From an uncultured Clostridia bacterium (GTDB taxonomy: Bacteria; Bacillota; Clostridia; UBA1381), in assembly GCA_934486495.1 (NCBI GenBank), contig CAKSPW010000034.1, positions 1 to 24,413 on the forward strand: a stretch of 24,413 nt of DNA, in the 5' to 3' direction. The translations under genes and the position numbers were made by a program. Numbering within the stretch: the stretch's first letter is position 1; each line of letters opens with the position of its first letter. Shown in pieces: positions 15,631 through 23,421 of the stretch. The notes below the pieces were generated by a model, which was not told the DNA's origin, made no database searches, and saw only the letters and a list, made by a program, of their open reading frames with translations.

Positions 15631-16011
15631 GGTATTATCTCCTTTTTGTGCGTTCATGAACTCATTTTTGTTTGTATCGAAATCCCGGTGGCAGTGCTTG
15701 CCGCAGTTTTTAAATTCTTTTCCGTCACAGACACGGTAATTTCCGCCCGAAATAACCATTTTTCGTCCGTAAACAAGACATGCTGCCAGCTTGCGTCTTG
15801 CATTTTCATAAATTTCCTGTACGGTCGAACGTGATATATCCATTTGTGCGGCGCACTGCTCGTGCGTTTTCTCCTCTAAATCAACAAGCCGTATAACCTC
15901 GTATTCGTCCAATGTAAGCACAACGGGTTCATCGTTCTTGGAAATTTGCGGATTAAATGTATCGTTCTTCGGTAAAAAGCAAATTCTTCTGCATCGCTGC
16001 GGTCTCGGCAT
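15226..16011 (-). CDS. DUF134 / NifX-NifB-type (dinitrogenase cofactor domain) fusion protein
   Basis: A 261-residue two-domain protein. Residues 1-105 are DUF134, a sigma-region-4-like helix-turn-helix family: MPRPQRCRRICFLP, LTLDEYEVIRLVDLEEKTHEQCAAQMDISRSTVQEIYENARRKL. Residues 128-230 are a NifX/NifB C-terminal-like domain: MKIAVTYENGQIFQHFGHTEQF, then DTLICGGIGGGAQAALAEAGI. The last 30 residues are a His/Cys-rich tail that probably binds metal. No nitrogenase gene is in view, so the role is more likely metal or Fe-S sensing. ATG 16011 is chosen because a GGGGGG site precedes it; upstream in-frame codons lack one. An internal ribosome site could yield the second domain alone. Confidence 0.85.
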   Translation of the reverse strand: MPRPQRCRRICFLPKNDTFNPQISKNDEPVVLTLDEYEVIRLVDLEEKTHEQCAAQMDISRSTVQEIYENARRKLAACLVYGRKMVISGGNYRVCDGKEFKNCGKHCHRDFDTNKNEFMNAQKGDNTMKIAVTYENGQIFQHFGHTEQFKIYDVRDGKIENTQIADTNGSGHGALAGFLMQNGVDTLICGGIGGGAQAALAEAGIKLYGGVSGNADDAVESLINGNLGYNPNVHCSHHDHEHGEGGHTCGSHGCGSHKCHA

Positions 16012-16032
16012 GTAAAAGCCCCCCTTTATTTT

Positions 16033-16044
16033 CGGTATATACCG
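16033..16044. promoter_or_regulatory. Palindrome at the predicted start of the DUF134 operon transcript
   Basis: CGGTATATACCG is a perfect 12-bp palindrome directly next to the -10 box on the downstream side, so a bound protein would block transcription initiation. The DUF134 helix-turn-helix protein is a natural candidate ligand. Confidence 0.45.
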
Positions 16045-16073
16045 ATTATAACACAAAATTTCGAAAAAATCAA
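16045..16073 (-). promoter_or_regulatory. Promoter of the DUF134-NifX / Crp fragment / ferredoxin operon
   Basis: Read on the minus strand, TTGATT (16073-16068) and TATAAT (16050-16045) are separated by 17 bp and lie about 35 bp before the start codon. The stretch between here and the YitT gene holds no recognisable gene. Confidence 0.75.
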
Positions 16074-16185
16074 GACTTTATTATAATTTTTTTAAAAACA
16101 TGAAATGATTTAAAATACGAATGAACCTGTAAATAATCAATATTATTGATGAGGTATTTTAAAGACTCACTTTTCCTCCTGAGCA

Positions 16186-17034
16186 TTAAAATATTTTTCT
16201 TCTTGCAAAGCCTTCACCGAAAATTCCCTCGGAGCGTACTGTTACGATAAATGCGTTTTCGTCATATGTGTGTATTATTTCTTTCAATGCGGGAAATTCT
16301 TGCTTTCTCACGGCGCACATTATTATTTTTTGGGACTTGCCCGAATATCCGCCCATACCCGAAAGAATTGTATGACCGCGGCGGAGCACGGAGTAAATTC
16401 TATCTGATATATCTGTGCAATGCTTCGAAAAAACGAAAACAAGCGTTGCGCTTTCATCTGCATATACGATATAATCTATAAGCCGTGAGGAACAGAAAAG
16501 CGCTATTATTCCGTAAAGACCTGATTCTATATCCTTGAAAACAAGCACCGATAAAAGCAAAATACAGCTGTCTGTCAGCAGCATGGCTATGCCTATTCTC
16601 AAATGAGGGAATTTTTTCTTTATAAGCAGTGAAACAATGTCCGTACCGCCTGTTGTACAGCCTCGGCTGAATATGATTCCGAGCCCCGCTCCCATCAGTA
16701 TTCCTCCGAATATTGAGCCTAAAAGTCTGTCACCTGTAAATTTTGGGAAATACGGCTGGGCAATAAAATCGATTATAAGAGAGAAAATTACAACAGCTGC
16801 GGCGGAGCGTTTAATGAGCGTTCCGCCGAGGTGCCGAAATCCTGCCGCAATAATAGGGATATTAATAATCAGAGTCAGCATACCCATAGGCATACCCGAA
16901 AGATAGTTTACCATTATGCTTATTCCCGAAACACCGCCCGGTGCGATGCTTGACGGAGTCAGAAAACAGGCTATGCTTACGGCATAAAGCAATGCGCCGA
17001 GCAGTACAAGAAGTATATCGGTTGTTTTTTTCAT
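16186..17034 (-). CDS. YitT-family membrane protein (DUF161 and DUF2179)
   Basis: A 282-residue protein with about five hydrophobic segments in the first 200 residues, starting ILLVLLGALLYAVSIACFL. Family-like stretches are APGGVSGISIMVNYLSG, GLGIIFSRGCTTGGTDIVSLLI and the C-terminal soluble DUF2179 domain (about 220-280: RGHTILSGMGGYSGKSQKIIMCAVRKQEF). YitT-family proteins are widespread in Firmicutes and their transported substrate, if any, is unsettled. AAAGGAC lies about 13 nt before ATG 17034, a rather long spacing, so the start is less certain. It is divergent from the HAD gene. Confidence 0.88.
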   Translation of the reverse strand: MKKTTDILLVLLGALLYAVSIACFLTPSSIAPGGVSGISIMVNYLSGMPMGMLTLIINIPIIAAGFRHLGGTLIKRSAAAVVIFSLIIDFIAQPYFPKFTGDRLLGSIFGGILMGAGLGIIFSRGCTTGGTDIVSLLIKKKFPHLRIGIAMLLTDSCILLLSVLVFKDIESGLYGIIALFCSSRLIDYIVYADESATLVFVFSKHCTDISDRIYSVLRRGHTILSGMGGYSGKSQKIIMCAVRKQEFPALKEIIHTYDENAFIVTVRSEGIFGEGFARRKIF

Positions 17035-17128
17035 TTCAATTAAGACCGTCCTTTTCCGAGGATAAATTTATTTTGCACTCTTTTTATTCTTTGTATGCGT
17101 CAAATTTTACAAAATAGGCAATAAGTAC

Positions 17129-17157
17129 TTGATTTTTATGAAAAAAAGATATATAAT
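17129..17157 (+). promoter_or_regulatory. Promoter for the HAD gene, possibly for the rnf region
   Basis: TTGATT (17129-17134) and TATAAT (17152-17157) have a 17-bp spacer, 35 bp before ATG 17192. No clearer promoter was found before rnfC, so read-through into rnf is possible. Confidence 0.7.
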
Positions 17158-17191
17158 ATATTTTATAGTTTTATGTGGGAGAGTGTAAATT

Positions 17192-17857
17192 ATGATAAAG
17201 CTTTGTGTGTTTGACGTTGACGGAACTCTTATGGATACGCTTTCGTCTATATCGTATAACGTAAATGCAATGCTTAAAAAGCTTGGTTTTGAGCAGATAG
17301 AAACGGAGAATTTTAAGTATTTTGCTGGCAACGGAAGAACGGTATTGATTGAAAAGTCGCTTAAGCATATCGGTAAGTATTCCGAGGAAAATCTGAAAAA
17401 GGCTTGCGAAGTGTATGACAGTATATACGAGGAAAACCCGATGTACCTTACGAAGCCGTTTGATAAGATGAAGGCGGAGGTAAAGAAAATTCAGGATATG
17501 GGCATGAAAACAGCCGTCTTGTCAAATAAACCCGATAACGTGGTACACTCTGTAATTGAGAATGAAAATACGTTCGGGAAAGATTTTTTTGAATATATCC
17601 GCGGCGGAATTGACGGAGAGCCTATGAAGCCGGATGCGGCAATGCTTGTAAATGTTGCAAACGTGTTCGGTGTAAAGATGGACGAGGTGTGCATGATAGG
17701 CGATACGAATGTTGATATTTTAACAGGTGTAAATGCAGGCGCAAAAACAATCGGAGTGCTTTGGGGATTCAGAGATGAGGATGAACTGAGAGATGCAGGC
17801 GCCGATATTGTGGTTTCAACGGTTACGGAGCTTGCAAATGCGGTTGTAAGACTTTAA
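17192..17857 (+). CDS. HAD-superfamily hydrolase, phosphoglycolate-phosphatase-like
   Basis: A 221-residue HAD subfamily IA phosphatase. Motif I is FDVDGTLMDT with the nucleophile D8 and acid D10. The motif II region is AVLSNKPD, motif III lysine lies in GGIDGEPMKPD, and motif IV is MIGDTNVDILTGVNAGAKTIGVLWGF. The alpha-helical cap spans about residues 15-90. The substrate could be phosphoglycolate or another small phosphate ester; sequence does not decide. GGGAGAG lies about 8 nt before ATG 17192. The Dabb gene follows after about 90 nt. Confidence 0.87.
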   Translation: MIKLCVFDVDGTLMDTLSSISYNVNAMLKKLGFEQIETENFKYFAGNGRTVLIEKSLKHIGKYSEENLKKACEVYDSIYEENPMYLTKPFDKMKAEVKKIQDMGMKTAVLSNKPDNVVHSVIENENTFGKDFFEYIRGGIDGEPMKPDAAMLVNVANVFGVKMDEVCMIGDTNVDILTGVNAGAKTIGVLWGFRDEDELRDAGADIVVSTVTELANAVVRL

Positions 17858-17946
17858 CATTGATTATAATTTGAGTATGCGGAAAATCGGCTTAAATAAG
17901 AATTTGTGTGATAAATTTGAGCCTTACGAAAGGGGAATTATTTAAA

Positions 17947-18249
17947 ATGGTAAAGCATATTATTCTATGGACTTTAAAGGATGAGTATTCGCATGATGAG
18001 AGAACTGAAATTAAAAAGAATATAAAATCCGCACTTGAAGGACTTTCGGGAAAAATTCCGGGGCTTTTGGATATAAAAGTAAATACAGACGGACTTCCGT
18101 CGTCAAATGCAGACTTGATGCTTGACTCATCGTTTGAAAGTGCAGAGGCGCTGAAAGCTTATTCCGTACACCCCGAACACGTTTCGGCGGCGGATACTTT
18201 TGTTCGTCCGTTTACGAAAAACCGCAGCTGCCTTGATTTTGAGGTTTAA
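17947..18249 (+). CDS. Dabb-domain (stress-responsive A/B barrel) protein
   Basis: A 100-residue single-domain protein with the Dabb pattern: MVKHIILWTLKDE at the start, then LSGKIPGLLDIKVNTDGL, ADLMLDSSFESAEALKAY and HPEHVSAADTFVRPF. Dabb proteins form dimeric ferredoxin-like barrels of varied or unknown function. ATG 17947 follows AGGGG (17931-17935) by 11 nt and is preferred over an in-frame upstream start at 17908 that lacks a site. rnfC begins 39 nt downstream on the same strand, so it may be cotranscribed with the rnf operon. Confidence 0.82.
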   Translation: MVKHIILWTLKDEYSHDERTEIKKNIKSALEGLSGKIPGLLDIKVNTDGLPSSNADLMLDSSFESAEALKAYSVHPEHVSAADTFVRPFTKNRSCLDFEV

Positions 18250-18288
18250 AGAAATGCCGCGCGACGGCAGAAAGGAATGGTCGTAAAT

Positions 18289-19614
18289 ATGGCTTATACA
18301 TTTCATGGCGGACTTCATATTGAAGATTACAAAAGCTTGACAAGCGGCAGAAAAACTGAGCGTATTGCAGATTGCCCGGAGCATATTTATCCGCTTCAGC
18401 AGCACATAGGAGCTGTTTTAAAGCCTGTTGTCAAGGTGGGTGATCACGTAAATGTCGGGCAGAAAATTGCCGACAGCGACGCTTTTATGTCCGTACCCGT
18501 TCACAGCTCGGTTTCGGGTACGGTTAAACTGATACGTCATCATCTTCATCCGTCGGGGAGCAAAATCGACTCTGTTTTTATAGAAAATGATATGCAGTAT
18601 ACTCTCGACGAGTCGGTTCGCCCGGTTGAGGGCTTTGAAACAATGTCAAAGGATGCGCTTTTAAATATTATAAGAGAAAAGGGACTTGTCGGCATGGGCG
18701 GTGCCGGATTTCCGACGTTTATAAAGCTTAATCCCAAACAGAAAATAGATTATATTATCGTAAATGCCGCCGAGTGCGAACCTTATATAACCGCCGATCA
18801 CAGACGTATGATTGAAAATCCGTCAGAGGTTATAAAGGGACTTAGAATTGCGATGAAGGTTTTGGGACTTTCAAAGGGATATATCGGCATTGAGGAGAAT
18901 AAGGCTGAATGTGCCGAAGCTCTTTCAAAGGCAATAAACGGCGATAATGATATTATAATTAAAATGCTTAAGACGAAGTATCCGCAGGGCGCAGAAAAAC
19001 AGCTTATTCGTGCTGTTGCAAAAAGAAGTGTGCCGTCGGGAAAGCTTCCGGCAGATGTGGGTGTTGTTGTTATAAACACCGATACCGCATACAATCTTTA
19101 CAATGCATTTGAAAACGGTATGCCGGTTATAAGAAGAATTGTAACCGTCAGCGGTGATTGCGTGAAAAATCCGTGCAATTTCGATATTCCGACAGGCGTT
19201 CCGTTCTCATTTGTTTTCGAACAGGCGGGAGGATTTACGGAAACCCCAAAAAAGGTGATATGCGGCGGCCCGATGATGGGTATTGCACAGTATAATTTAA
19301 AGCCGACCGTTATAAAGACAACGTCAGCGCTTTTGGCATTTTCAAAGATAGATGAAATCTATTCCGAACAAACGCCGTGTATTCGCTGCGGAAAATGTGT
19401 AAGCCGCTGTCCGATGCATCTTATGCCTTTAAACCTCGTTCGTTTTTCACTGTCGGGAAATAATGAAATGGCTGACAGATACCATATACTCGACTGTATG
19501 GAATGCGGACTTTGCTCCTATATTTGTCCGTCAAGGAGAAATCTTCTCCAAAATATAAGGATAGGCAAGCAAAATTTAATTGCGTTTAAAAAATCGCAGG
19601 GAGGTAAAAAGTAA
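18289..19614 (+). CDS. rnfC: RnfC, peripheral NADH/Fe-S subunit of the Rnf complex
   Basis: A 441-residue protein of normal length. RnfC is the cytoplasmic subunit that exchanges electrons with NAD+. The N-terminal beta domain includes YTFHGGLHIED. The nucleotide/flavin-binding motif is GLVGMGGAGFPTFIKLNP, followed by VNAAECEPYITADHRRM. Two [4Fe-4S] motifs follow: CIRCGKCVSRCPMH from C364 and CMECGLCSYICPS from C403. GAAAGGA (18270-18276) lies 12 nt before ATG 18289; an in-frame ATG at 18277 touches that site and is unlikely. The stop overlaps rnfD by one base (TAATG). Confidence 0.95.
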   Translation: MAYTFHGGLHIEDYKSLTSGRKTERIADCPEHIYPLQQHIGAVLKPVVKVGDHVNVGQKIADSDAFMSVPVHSSVSGTVKLIRHHLHPSGSKIDSVFIENDMQYTLDESVRPVEGFETMSKDALLNIIREKGLVGMGGAGFPTFIKLNPKQKIDYIIVNAAECEPYITADHRRMIENPSEVIKGLRIAMKVLGLSKGYIGIEENKAECAEALSKAINGDNDIIIKMLKTKYPQGAEKQLIRAVAKRSVPSGKLPADVGVVVINTDTAYNLYNAFENGMPVIRRIVTVSGDCVKNPCNFDIPTGVPFSFVFEQAGGFTETPKKVICGGPMMGIAQYNLKPTVIKTTSALLAFSKIDEIYSEQTPCIRCGKCVSRCPMHLMPLNLVRFSLSGNNEMADRYHILDCMECGLCSYICPSRRNLLQNIRIGKQNLIAFKKSQGGKK

Positions 19615-20582
19615 TGGATGATTTAAGACTTGTTGTGTCATCATCTCCGCATATACATACAAATGAGTCTGTAAGACGGATAATGCTTGACGTTTTAATT
19701 GCTCTTTTTCCTGCCTGCGTGTCATCGGTGCTGTTTTTCGGATTTAGGAGCGTTGTTATAATTTTGTCTGCGGTGTGCGCATGTATGCTGTCGGAATTTG
19801 TTTATGAAAAAGCCGTGAAAAGAGAAACGACCGTTTCGGATTTATCCGCTGCGGTTACCGGCGTGCTTCTTGGGCTTAATATGCCGCCGACAATACCTAT
19901 ATGGATGCTTGTTATCGGCAGTATGTTCTCAATAATAATTGTAAAACAGCTCTACGGCGGACTCGGTAAAAACTTTTTAAACCCTGCACTTGCCGGAAGA
20001 TGCTTTATGCTTATCGCATGGTCGGGCGCAATGACGAATTTTTCCGCACCTGCGTTTGTTGATGCGGCAACAAGTGCTACTCCGCTTGCTGTTATGAAAA
20101 ACGGTGCGGACGGAAATATGCCTACCGTTATTTCGGCATTTCTCGGTGCAAAAGGCGGCTCAATCGGAGAAACATCGGGACTTTGCCTTTTAATCGGCTT
20201 TGTATATTTGATTATAAGACGTGTGGTAACGTGTCGCATACCGCTTACCTACATTATTACATTTGCGGTGCTTACATTCTTTTTCGGAGATAATACGACC
20301 GGAATGAGTATGGTGGTATTTACTCTTATGCAGATATTGACCGGAGGACTTTTACTCGGTGCGTTCTTTATGGCGACAGACTATGTTACAACTCCGACAA
20401 CACCGAGAGGACAGTATATATTTGCGCTTGGCTGCGGGATACTTACTTTTGTTATAAGACGTTTCGGAGGTTACCCAGAGGGCGTATCATTTTCGATATT
20501 GCTCATGAATGTGGCATCGCCGCTTATTGAAACGCTCACTGTTCCGAAACCGTTTGGCGCAGAGGGAGGTACTGCAAAGTGA
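19614..20582 (+). CDS. rnfD: RnfD, membrane flavoprotein subunit
   Basis: A 322-residue membrane protein with about nine hydrophobic segments. RnfD carries a covalently bound FMN and helps conduct ions. The flavinylation motif DAATSATPL (D150-L158) marks T156 as the FMN-bearing threonine. GGLGKNFLNPALAGRCFML and DYVTTPTTPRGQ are highly conserved family stretches. The start shares a base with the rnfC stop, and the stop overlaps the GTG of rnfG. Confidence 0.95.
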   Translation: MDDLRLVVSSSPHIHTNESVRRIMLDVLIALFPACVSSVLFFGFRSVVIILSAVCACMLSEFVYEKAVKRETTVSDLSAAVTGVLLGLNMPPTIPIWMLVIGSMFSIIIVKQLYGGLGKNFLNPALAGRCFMLIAWSGAMTNFSAPAFVDAATSATPLAVMKNGADGNMPTVISAFLGAKGGSIGETSGLCLLIGFVYLIIRRVVTCRIPLTYIITFAVLTFFFGDNTTGMSMVVFTLMQILTGGLLLGAFFMATDYVTTPTTPRGQYIFALGCGILTFVIRRFGGYPEGVSFSILLMNVASPLIETLTVPKPFGAEGGTAK

Positions 20583-21139
20583 AAAATATAAAAGAGATTA
20601 TAAGAATAGGATTTATACTTTTTGCGATAACGGCAATATCGGCGCTTCTTCTTGCATATGCGAACAAGACGACGGCACCTTTGATTGCCGAAAATAATCA
20701 AAAGAAAACCGATGCGGCGATGAAGGTGGTATTCCCCGACGGTGACAGCTTTGAAAAGCTTGAAATTGAGGCGGAAAATGTTACGGAGGCTTATGCCGCA
20801 AAGGATTCATCCGGAAATACAATCGGTGCGTGCGTTGTAAGCAGCGATAAGGGATATGGCGGTGAGATTAAGATTATCGCAGGTTTTGACAAGGATAAAA
20901 AAATCACGGGTGTTGATATTTTAACCCACAGCGAAACGCCGGGTCTTGGTGCAAATGCGGCAAATCCCGAGTTTAAAAATCAGTTTGCAGGAAAAACGTC
21001 ACCTATTGAGGCGGTAAAAGGCGATGCCGGCGAAAGCCAAATTTCGGCAATGTCCGGTGCGACAATTACTTCAAAAGCCGTGACAAGGGCAGTTAACTCC
21101 GCAGCAGCTGCCGCTGATAATATCTTAAAGGAGGACTGA
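20579..21139 (+). CDS. rnfG: RnfG, membrane-anchored FMN subunit
   Basis: A 186-residue protein with one N-terminal membrane helix (about residues 8-27) and an extracytoplasmic FMN-binding domain. SETPGLGANAANPEFKNQF and the flavinylation motif SGATITSKAV (S159-G160-A161-T162) are clear; T162 should carry FMN placed there by ApbE, which is not encoded in this window. GTG 20579 is used, with GGGAGG 9 nt upstream, in an overlap with the rnfD stop. Confidence 0.94.
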   Translation: MKNIKEIIRIGFILFAITAISALLLAYANKTTAPLIAENNQKKTDAAMKVVFPDGDSFEKLEIEAENVTEAYAAKDSSGNTIGACVVSSDKGYGGEIKIIAGFDKDKKITGVDILTHSETPGLGANAANPEFKNQFAGKTSPIEAVKGDAGESQISAMSGATITSKAVTRAVNSAAAAADNILKED

Positions 21140-21143
21140 GAAG

Positions 21144-21755
21144 GTGAAAAAATCAGAAATTATTAAAAACGGTCTTTTTACGGAAAACCCTACCTTTGTA
21201 CAGCTTCTTGGAATGTGTCCTACCTTGGCGGTTACAACATCGCTTAAAAACGGCATAGGTATGGGGCTTTCGGCAACGGCGGTGCTTGTAGCGTCGAACG
21301 TTATAATATCTCTTTTGAGAAAGCTTATACCCGAAAAAATAAGAATTGCGGCATACATTGTAATTATAGCCACTGCCGTTACAATTATTCAGATGCTTTT
21401 AAATGCTTATTTCCCCGAGCTTGCTTCATCACTCGGAATTTTTATACCGCTGATAGTTGTAAACTGTATTATTCTTGCACGAGCAGAGGCATTTGCTTCT
21501 AAAAATACTGTCGGTGCGGCAGCTTGCGACGGCCTCGGAATGGGATTGGGATTCACAGGCGCGCTTGCAATTATATCCGCAGTTCGTGAAATACTCGGAA
21601 GCGGAAGCATATTGGGTATTACACTTTTCGGCGGAGGTGCAATTGTGCCGATGTCTATCGTAATCCTGGCACCGGGCGGATTTATTGTTCTCGGACTTAT
21701 AATTGCAGTTACGAACTATATTTCAAACAGAAAGGCGGATAAAGAAGATGCTTAA
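21144..21755 (+). CDS. rnfE: RnfE, integral membrane subunit
   Basis: A 203-residue polytopic membrane protein with about six hydrophobic segments. FTENPTFVQLLGMCPTLAVT near the start carries the conserved Cys used for the intramembrane Fe-S cluster that RnfA and RnfE share, and a second conserved stretch reads FIPLIVVNCIILARAEAFA. AAAGGAGGA (21127-21135) lies 8 nt before GTG 21144. The stop overlaps rnfA by 8 nt. Confidence 0.94.
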   Translation: MKKSEIIKNGLFTENPTFVQLLGMCPTLAVTTSLKNGIGMGLSATAVLVASNVIISLLRKLIPEKIRIAAYIVIIATAVTIIQMLLNAYFPELASSLGIFIPLIVVNCIILARAEAFASKNTVGAAACDGLGMGLGFTGALAIISAVREILGSGSILGITLFGGGAIVPMSIVILAPGGFIVLGLIIAVTNYISNRKADKEDA

Positions 21756-22329
21756 AGAGATTATCACTATTTTAATTTCCGCCGTTCTCACGGAAAACTT
21801 TGTAATGGTCAAGTTTTACGGAATATGTCCGTTCCTCGGTGTTTCAAAAAAGGTAGAAACAGCAAGCGGAATGGGTCTTGCGGTTACATTTGTCATGGCT
21901 ATTGCGTCAATGTGCACATGGCTTGTAAATCATTTTTTGCTTGAACCGTTCGGACTTGAATATTTACAAACGATTGCTTTTATTTTAATCATAGCGGGAC
22001 TTGTTCAGTTTGTTGAAATGTTTGTAAAAAAATCTATGCCGTCGCTTTATAACGCTCTCGGTATATATTTGCCGCTCATAACCACAAACTGCGCTGTGCT
22101 GAGTGTTACGCTTTTGAATGTACAGAATGAATATAACTTTATAATGTCGTTTCTTTACGGTACATTTGCAGCGCTCGGCTTTACGCTTGCGATTATACTT
22201 ATGGCAGGAATACGTGAATTTTTGGACGAAAGCGCTGTTGCAAAGTCGTTCAGGGGATTTCCGATAGCACTTGTTACGGCAGGACTTATGGCAATTGCTT
22301 TCATGGGATTTTCGGGATTTTCAATATAG
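21748..22329 (+). CDS. rnfA: RnfA, integral membrane subunit
   Basis: A 193-residue polytopic membrane protein, paralogous to RnfE and of the usual length. LTENFVMVKFYGICPFLGVS and YLPLITTNCAVLSVTLLN contain the conserved cysteines that, with those of RnfE, hold the membrane Fe-S cluster. ATG 21748 is chosen because AAAGGCGG (21731-21738) lies 9 nt before it and because the length then matches the family; an upstream in-frame start would add 15 odd residues. Confidence 0.94.
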   Translation: MLKEIITILISAVLTENFVMVKFYGICPFLGVSKKVETASGMGLAVTFVMAIASMCTWLVNHFLLEPFGLEYLQTIAFILIIAGLVQFVEMFVKKSMPSLYNALGIYLPLITTNCAVLSVTLLNVQNEYNFIMSFLYGTFAALGFTLAIILMAGIREFLDESAVAKSFRGFPIALVTAGLMAIAFMGFSGFSI

Positions 22330-22341
22330 GAGGGTACGGCC

Positions 22342-23133
22342 GTGAAAGAAATATTAATACCCGTAGCCGTTATCGGCGGCCTCGGACTTTTGTTTGGTCT
22401 ATTGCTTGCTTTTGCAGCGGCGGTGTTTGCTGTAAAAAAAGACGAGCGTGTTGAAAAAATCGAAAAGGTGTTGCCAGGCGCAAATTGCGGATCGTGCGGA
22501 TATGCCGGATGCGGTGCGTATGCGGCGGCTGTTGTTGAGGGCGGCGCGCCGGTTAATGCGTGCAGTGTCGGGAAACAGGCTGTTGCTGATAAAATTGCGG
22601 AAATAATGGGCGTAGATGCAGGCGATGTTGTGCCGATGGTAGCTCATGTCAAATGCGCCGGAGTATGCGAAAAGTCGGCTTCAAAATTTGATTATGTGGG
22701 ATATGATGATTGCGTTGCACTGTCAAAGCTGGCAGGAGGACAAAAGCATTGCCGAAATGCGTGCCTTGGTCGGGGAACCTGCGTAAATGCATGCAAATTC
22801 GGAGCAATATCTATATCTGACGGAATTGCAAGTGTTGACAGAGAAAAATGCGGCGGTTGCGGCGCCTGTGCAAGGGTTTGTCCGCACAATGTGATAGAGC
22901 TTGTTCCGAGAAAGGCAAAAGTTTTTGTAAATTGCTCGAATACGGAAATGGGGCAGTCGGCAAACAGACATTGTAAGGCAAGCTGTATCGGTTGCAGAAT
23001 TTGCGAAAAAAACTGTGAGGCAGACGCTGTAAGCGTTATAAACAACGTTGCGGTTATTGATTATTCCAAATGTACATCTTGCGGAAAATGCGCGGAAAAA
23101 TGTCCGAAAAAGGTAATTTCGGTTTTGAAGTGA
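22342..23133 (+). CDS. rnfB: RnfB, polyferredoxin subunit that accepts electrons from ferredoxin
   Basis: A 263-residue protein with an N-terminal membrane helix (about residues 7-30). The Fe-S domain has C49, C52, C57 and C74 in PGANCGSCGYAGCGAYAAAV and the following segment. The rest is rich in ferredoxin-type motifs: C137/C141/C147/C151, CGGCGACARVCP from C170, CIGCRICEKNC from C215 and CTSCGKCAEKCP from C244. RnfB is the entry point for ferredoxin electrons. GTG 22342 follows AGGAGGG by about 8 nt. Confidence 0.94.
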   Translation: MKEILIPVAVIGGLGLLFGLLLAFAAAVFAVKKDERVEKIEKVLPGANCGSCGYAGCGAYAAAVVEGGAPVNACSVGKQAVADKIAEIMGVDAGDVVPMVAHVKCAGVCEKSASKFDYVGYDDCVALSKLAGGQKHCRNACLGRGTCVNACKFGAISISDGIASVDREKCGGCGACARVCPHNVIELVPRKAKVFVNCSNTEMGQSANRHCKASCIGCRICEKNCEADAVSVINNVAVIDYSKCTSCGKCAEKCPKKVISVLK

Positions 23134-23143
23134 GGTGCGATTT

Positions 23144-23365
23144 ATGCGCGGTGTTGTAGACAGAATTGAGGGGAGCGTAGCCGTAATCGAACTTGGCGAT
23201 ACCGGTGAACTTGTCAATATTCCTTTTGGTGATGTGTCCGTTTCCGAAGGAGATGTTGTTGAAGTTTCGGACGGCAGAATTTTATTTGTTGACAAATCCG
23301 AAACAGATAAAAAGAAAAATGAAGCAAGGCTTCTTTTGAATAAACTGTTTAATAAGAATAAATAA
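23144..23365 (+). CDS. DUF3006-family small protein
   Basis: A 73-residue protein with a beta-rich start (MRGVVDRIEGSVAVIELGDTG, then VNIPFGDVSVSEGDVVEV) typical of DUF3006, and a Lys-rich C-terminal helix. The family function is unknown. ATG 23144 follows GAGGTG (23132-23137) by 6 nt and begins 10 nt after the rnfB stop, so it is the last gene of the rnf operon. Nothing shows a role in Rnf beyond this position. Confidence 0.75.
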   Translation: MRGVVDRIEGSVAVIELGDTGELVNIPFGDVSVSEGDVVEVSDGRILFVDKSETDKKKNEARLLLNKLFNKNK

Positions 23366-23369
23366 ATAC

Positions 23370-23405
23370 TTAAAGCCGACTGATAGCCGATTCAGTCGGC
23401 TTTAA
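23370..23405. terminator. Bidirectional terminator between the rnf operon and uxaC
   Basis: TTAAAGCCGACTGA (23370-23383) and TCAGTCGGCTTTAA (23392-23405) form a perfect 14-bp stem with an 8-nt loop, between two convergent genes. Confidence 0.8.
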
Positions 23406-23421
23406 GCGTTAAATCATAATC

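Noticed and set aside
16150..16186. Minus-strand AGGAGG followed by GTG after the YitT gene
   Set aside because: The frame ends after three codons, so no gene follows.
18255..18269. Small TGCCG/CGGCA hairpin before rnfC
   Set aside because: A five-pair stem is too short to call a regulator or terminator.
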